Source of the DNA: an uncultured Clostridia bacterium | GTDB taxonomy: Bacteria; Bacillota; Clostridia; Christensenellales; Borkfalkiaceae | Assembly (NCBI GenBank): GCA_949286835.1 | Contig: CASEDP010000008.1 | Coordinates: forward strand, 1 to 64,000 | Direction of reading: 5' to 3' | DNA: 64,000 nucleotides | Part shown: positions 61,118 to 64,000 of the stretch, piece after piece | Numbering within the stretch: the stretch's first letter is position 1 | Layout: every line of letters starts with the position of its first letter | The notes under the pieces: generated by a model | What the model saw: the letters and a program-made list of their open reading frames with translations, nothing else | Told to the model about the DNA's origin: nothing | Databases searched by the model: none | Translations under genes and position numbers: made by a program

Positions 61118-61894
61118 TCAGCCGAAAGCTATGTCGAGTATCATCATCAGCGCAAAGCCTAAAACTATGCCCGCCGTAGCCTTGCCTTTGTGCACGGCAA
61201 AGCTGTCGGGGACGAGTTCGGCGCAGACGACGGCAATCATCGCGCCCGAAGAGAAGGCGAGCGCGAAGGGCAGAAGCCAGTTTATGACGGTGACGGCAAG
61301 CGCGCCTATGACGCCCGCGACAATCTCCACCGCGCCCGAGAGCTGACCTATAAAAAAGCTCTTTGCGCGCGACATTCCGTTCGCCCTCAAGGGGAAGGCG
61401 ACGCACATACCTTCGGGGAAGTTCTGTATGCCTATGCCGATTGCGAGCATTGCCGCCGCGGCAAGCCCTGCCTCTCCCCCGCCCATAAGCGCGCCGAAAG
61501 CCACGCCGACGGCAAGACCTTCGGGTATGTTGTGCACGGTGACGGCGACGCACATTACGGCGGAGGAACGCCCCCTGCCGTCGCCTTTCCTGCCCGTTGC
61601 GAGGGACATTATGAAGTCGGTGAGCATTATTATGAAACCGCCGAGCACGAAGCCCGAAGTAAGTACTAAATACGCGTTATCTCCGCCGCGCTCCAGCGCC
61701 GGAAGAAGCAGCGAGAAAAAGGACGAGGCGAGCATTATGCCTGCCGCGCCCGCAGTCATTATGCAAAAGGCGGTTTTACCCACCTTTTTACAGAAAAAGA
61801 CGAGCGACGCGCCTGCCGCCGTCATAAACCACGTGAACAGCGTGGCTATGAGCGCCTGCAGCCACCCGTCCAGCCCGATAAACCAATCCAACAA
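61118..61894 (-). CDS. ZIP-family metal transporter
   Basis: 258 residues with about eight helices. VTVHNIPEGLAVGVAFGA (helix 4) and IGIQNFPEGMCVAFPL (helix 5) hold the His/Asn/Glu metal sites of ZIP zinc or iron importers. It must start at TTG (61894 or 61891), because an in-frame stop lies just upstream; GGGAG is 7 nt before 61894. A dyad surrounds the start region. Confidence 0.9.
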   Translation of the reverse strand: MLDWFIGLDGWLQALIATLFTWFMTAAGASLVFFCKKVGKTAFCIMTAGAAGIMLASSFFSLLLPALERGGDNAYLVLTSGFVLGGFIIMLTDFIMSLATGRKGDGRGRSSAVMCVAVTVHNIPEGLAVGVAFGALMGGGEAGLAAAAMLAIGIGIQNFPEGMCVAFPLRANGMSRAKSFFIGQLSGAVEIVAGVIGALAVTVINWLLPFALAFSSGAMIAVVCAELVPDSFAVHKGKATAGIVLGFALMMILDIAFG

Positions 61895-61901
61895 AATTCA
61901 T

Positions 61902-61949
61902 CTCCCGTAAGACAGTATTTTTTATAGTCTATGCCTTACGGGAGTTAAA
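61902..61949 (-). promoter_or_regulatory. dyad and promoter of the ZIP transporter gene
   Basis: A perfect 10-bp inverted repeat CTCCCGTAAG/CTTACGGGAG (61902-61911 and 61935-61944) surrounds a likely -10 box TATAAA (61921-61926 on the - strand). A weak -35 TTTAAC lies at 61944-61949. The inner arm also contains the Shine-Dalgarno. If this promoter is used, the outer arm is not transcribed, so a DNA operator for a metal-responsive repressor is more likely than an RNA hairpin. Confidence 0.5.
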
Positions 61950-62052
61950 TTGTGCGCGGTCGGTCCGGTGAGACTTGCACGGAATAAGCGCAGGGGCGAA
62001 TGACCTAAAAAAAACGCCGGTCGGTCGTCCTGCAAAAACGGCGACTAAGGAC

Positions 62053-62086
62053 GAAAATGCGGCGCGCTTCAACTAAAGCGCGCCGC
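62053..62086 (-). terminator. terminator after acpP
   Basis: An 11-bp stem (62059-62069 with 62076-62086) and U-run on the - strand, about 20 bp after the acpP stop codon. Confidence 0.82.
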
Positions 62087-62107
62087 CACAAAAAATATCA
62101 GACTAAA

Positions 62108-62329
62108 TTATAAGTTCTTGAGAGTTTCCACAAGATCGCCTACCGTCTTTATGGTTGCAACCTTATCGTCGGGAATGGTCTTGCCCGTCGTATCTTCAAG
62201 CTGCATAAGGAGTTCTACGACGTCGAGAGAGTCCGCGCCGAGGTCCTCTACTATTCTGCTCTCCAAGGTGACCTTGGACTGGGGTATGCCGAGCTGTTCG
62301 GAAAGTATCTTTGCAATTTCGTCCAACAT
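62108..62329 (-). CDS. acpP: acyl carrier protein
   Basis: 73 residues, acidic, with the phosphopantetheine attachment Ser in GADSLDVVELLM. It carries acyl chains in fatty-acid synthesis. It stands alone here; no fab genes flank it apart from the distant fabG-like gene. Confidence 0.96.
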   Translation of the reverse strand: MLDEIAKILSEQLGIPQSKVTLESRIVEDLGADSLDVVELLMQLEDTTGKTIPDDKVATIKTVGDLVETLKNL

Positions 62330-62383
62330 AATGAATATCTCCTATCGGTTATATTTTGATTGTATATCAAACGCCCCGAATTG

Positions 62384-64000
62384 TCAAGTATTTTTTTGTT
62401 TTGCCGTCTTTGAGAGCTGCTTTATGGACAGCCCTATGCGCTGTTTCTTGACGTCGAGGTTGATTATTACCGCCTTGACGCGCTGACCGACTTTGAGTAC
62501 GTCAGAGGGGTGTTTTATGTACTTATCCGTAATTTCGGAGATATGCACGAGCCCGTCCTGGTGCACGCCGATATCTATGAATGCGCCGAAGTCGATTACG
62601 TTGCGAACCGAACCCTCCACGACCATTCCGACGGACAAATCCTCTATGCTCATTATATCGCGTCTTAGCACGGGCGCGGGAAGGCTGTCCCTTATGTCTC
62701 TGCCGGGTTTTACGAGCTCGGTGACTACGTCGGAGAGCGTAGCCTTGTCAAGCCCGGAATATTCCGCCGCCTTTTCCTCTCCGAATGTCTTTACCTTTTG
62801 GGGCAGTTCCTTAAGTCCGCCGTTTCTGACGTCCTCGTCGGTGTAGCCGAAGAGCTCAAGAAGTTTTTCCGCCTTGTCATAGCTTTCGGGGTGAACCGCC
62901 GTATTGTCGAGTATGTTATCGCCGTCGGTGATGCGCAGGAAGCCGGCGCACTGTTCATACGCCTTTGCGCCGAGCTTGGGCACCTTTAAGAGCTGAGCGC
63001 GCTTTGTGAACTTGCCGTTCTCCTCCCTGTAGGCGACTATGTTCTTGGCTACGCCCGCGTTAAGCCCGGCGACGAATTTTAAAAGATATGCGCTCGCCGT
63101 GTTGAGGTCTACGCCGACGCTGTTTACGCAGTCTTCAAGCACGCCGCCGAGAACGGCGTCCAACCTCTTCTTGTCCATATCGTGCTGATACTGCCCTACG
63201 CCTATCGACTTGGGGTCAATCTTTATTAGCTCGGCTAAGGGGTCCTGAAGCCTTCTCGCAATGGATATCGCCGAACGCTTTGTAAGGTCAAGGTCGGGGA
63301 ACTCCTCCACGGCAAGAGGGCTTGCCGAGTACACGCTGGCGCCCGCCTCGTTGACGACGGCATAGCTGACGGGGCGATCAACCTCCTTTAAAAGTTCGGC
63401 GACGAATATCTCCGTCTCCTTGCCCGCCGTGCCGTTGCCTATCGAGATGACGTCTACGTTGTGCTTTTTTATTAAATCCTTGATTATCCTCTTGCTGCCC
63501 TCTATGTCCTCTCGCGGGGGAACGGGATAGATTACCGACGTATCCAGAACCTTGCCCGTCTCGTCGACGACGGCGACCTTGCAGCCCGTGCGGTAACCGG
63601 GGTCGAGCCCGAGCGTTACCTTGCCCTTTACGGGAGGCTGTAAAAGCAGGGGGCGAAGATTGACTTCAAACATATGTATTGCCTGCTCGCTCGCCCTGTC
63701 GGTGAGTATGGAGCGCACTTCCCTTTCGACAGACGGCTGAATGAGCCTGTCATAGCCGTCGGACGCCGCCTCTCTTATGAGGTCGGCGCAGTCGCCCTTT
63801 GTGGTTATGTATTTTGCAGCGCATACCCTCTTTGCAAGGTCGGCATCGAACGCTATCTTTACCCTGAGGCACTCTTCCTTCTCGCCCCTGTTGATGGCAA
63901 GTATTCTGTGGTCCTTGATTTCGGATACGAGCTCGGCATAGTCGGCATACATATCGTAAGTGCCCTTTTCGTCGCTCTTTACGAGCTTGACCTGCACTTC
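62384..64000 (-). CDS. tex: Tex-family RNA-binding transcription accessory protein (N-terminus beyond window)
   Basis: At least 537 residues are visible and the frame is open to the window edge; full Tex proteins have about 720-780. The YqgF/RNase H-like domain (TLGLDPGYRTGCKVAVVDE) comes first, then helix-hairpin-helix repeats (DLNTASAYLLKFVAGLN). A C-terminal S1 RNA-binding domain follows (DLSVGMVVEGSVRNVIDFGAFIDIGVHQDGLVHISE). Probable role in RNA processing or transcription. Confidence 0.94.
   Translation of the reverse strand, partial: EVQVKLVKSDEKGTYDMYADYAELVSEIKDHRILAINRGEKEECLRVKIAFDADLAKRVCAAKYITTKGDCADLIREAASDGYDRLIQPSVEREVRSILTDRASEQAIHMFEVNLRPLLLQPPVKGKVTLGLDPGYRTGCKVAVVDETGKVLDTSVIYPVPPREDIEGSKRIIKDLIKKHNVDVISIGNGTAGKETEIFVAELLKEVDRPVSYAVVNEAGASVYSASPLAVEEFPDLDLTKRSAISIARRLQDPLAELIKIDPKSIGVGQYQHDMDKKRLDAVLGGVLEDCVNSVGVDLNTASAYLLKFVAGLNAGVAKNIVAYREENGKFTKRAQLLKVPKLGAKAYEQCAGFLRITDGDNILDNTAVHPESYDKAEKLLELFGYTDEDVRNGGLKELPQKVKTFGEEKAAEYSGLDKATLSDVVTELVKPGRDIRDSLPAPVLRRDIMSIEDLSVGMVVEGSVRNVIDFGAFIDIGVHQDGLVHISEITDKYIKHPSDVLKVGQRVKAVIINLDVKKQRIGLSIKQLSKTAKQKNT

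Overview
The window looks like the chromosome of an anaerobic, probably gut-dwelling endospore-forming Clostridia-type Firmicute. The grounds are a SpoVAC-like protein, a Leu T-box, a dnaG-rpoD cluster with trmK and nif3 genes, type-2 galT, strong Shine-Dalgarno sites, consensus TTGACA-17-TATAAT promoters, and a pyruvate formate-lyase (PFL) module. Placement below class level (for example Christensenellales-like) is only a guess.

Layout: 0.1-6.1 kb is a Leloir galactose operon (GH2 glycosidase, galT, galK, galE), divergent from an AraC-type regulator. 7.2-15 kb is an L-rhamnose operon (GH78 rhamnosidase, rhaB, rhaA, rhaD, mgsA, fucO); its rhaB lacks the C-terminus and abuts a MITE-like repeat. 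15.5-20.4 kb holds a membrane-anchored, domain-permuted GH3 enzyme with a membrane partner and a divergent DeoR-type regulator. 20.5-23.7 kb has galM, an aldo/keto reductase and lgt. These genes form a sugar-scavenging region in which galactosides, rhamnosides and glucosides are cut and fed to glycolysis.

23.8-34.0 kb is a roughly 10.1 kb provirus. All of its genes lie on the + strand between - strand host genes, and it is visibly more AT-rich than its surroundings. It has the hallmarks of a filamentous (inovirus-like) phage: a Zot/pI-type ATPase, an HUH rolling-circle Rep, three consecutive exported proteins, several small genes, large hairpins after rep, and an IS30-type DDE transposase that may act as integrase. 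It also carries a SprT-like metalloprotease gene and a complete tRNA-Ser(GCU). A 17-bp direct repeat marks both ends, and the right copy overlaps the stop codon of leuA.

34-49.9 kb is ordinary host sequence: leuA with its T-box, a MATE exporter, a two-domain SSB-like protein, a polysaccharide deacetylase, a PLC-like protein, an Atg22-like MFS transporter, a flavodoxin-fold protein, an SGNH hydrolase, a zinc-ribbon coiled-coil protein, nif3, trmK, rpoD, dnaG, dgt and fabG. 50.0-50.6 kb is a modular structured repeat whose stems covary between copies. 50.7-55.6 kb is an aroC-aroB-aroE-aroQ-aroK operon headed by a degenerate metallo-beta-lactamase-fold gene. 55.8-59.6 kb is the PFL operon (pflA, thioredoxin, pflB). 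There the glycyl-radical domain is a separate 76-residue gene, and a copy of the structured repeat lies between the two parts. 59.7-64 kb has spoVAC, an SDR gene, a ZIP transporter, acpP and the C-terminal part of tex.

The three observations most worth following up are the unusual inovirus-like provirus, the split PFL, and the covarying repeat family.
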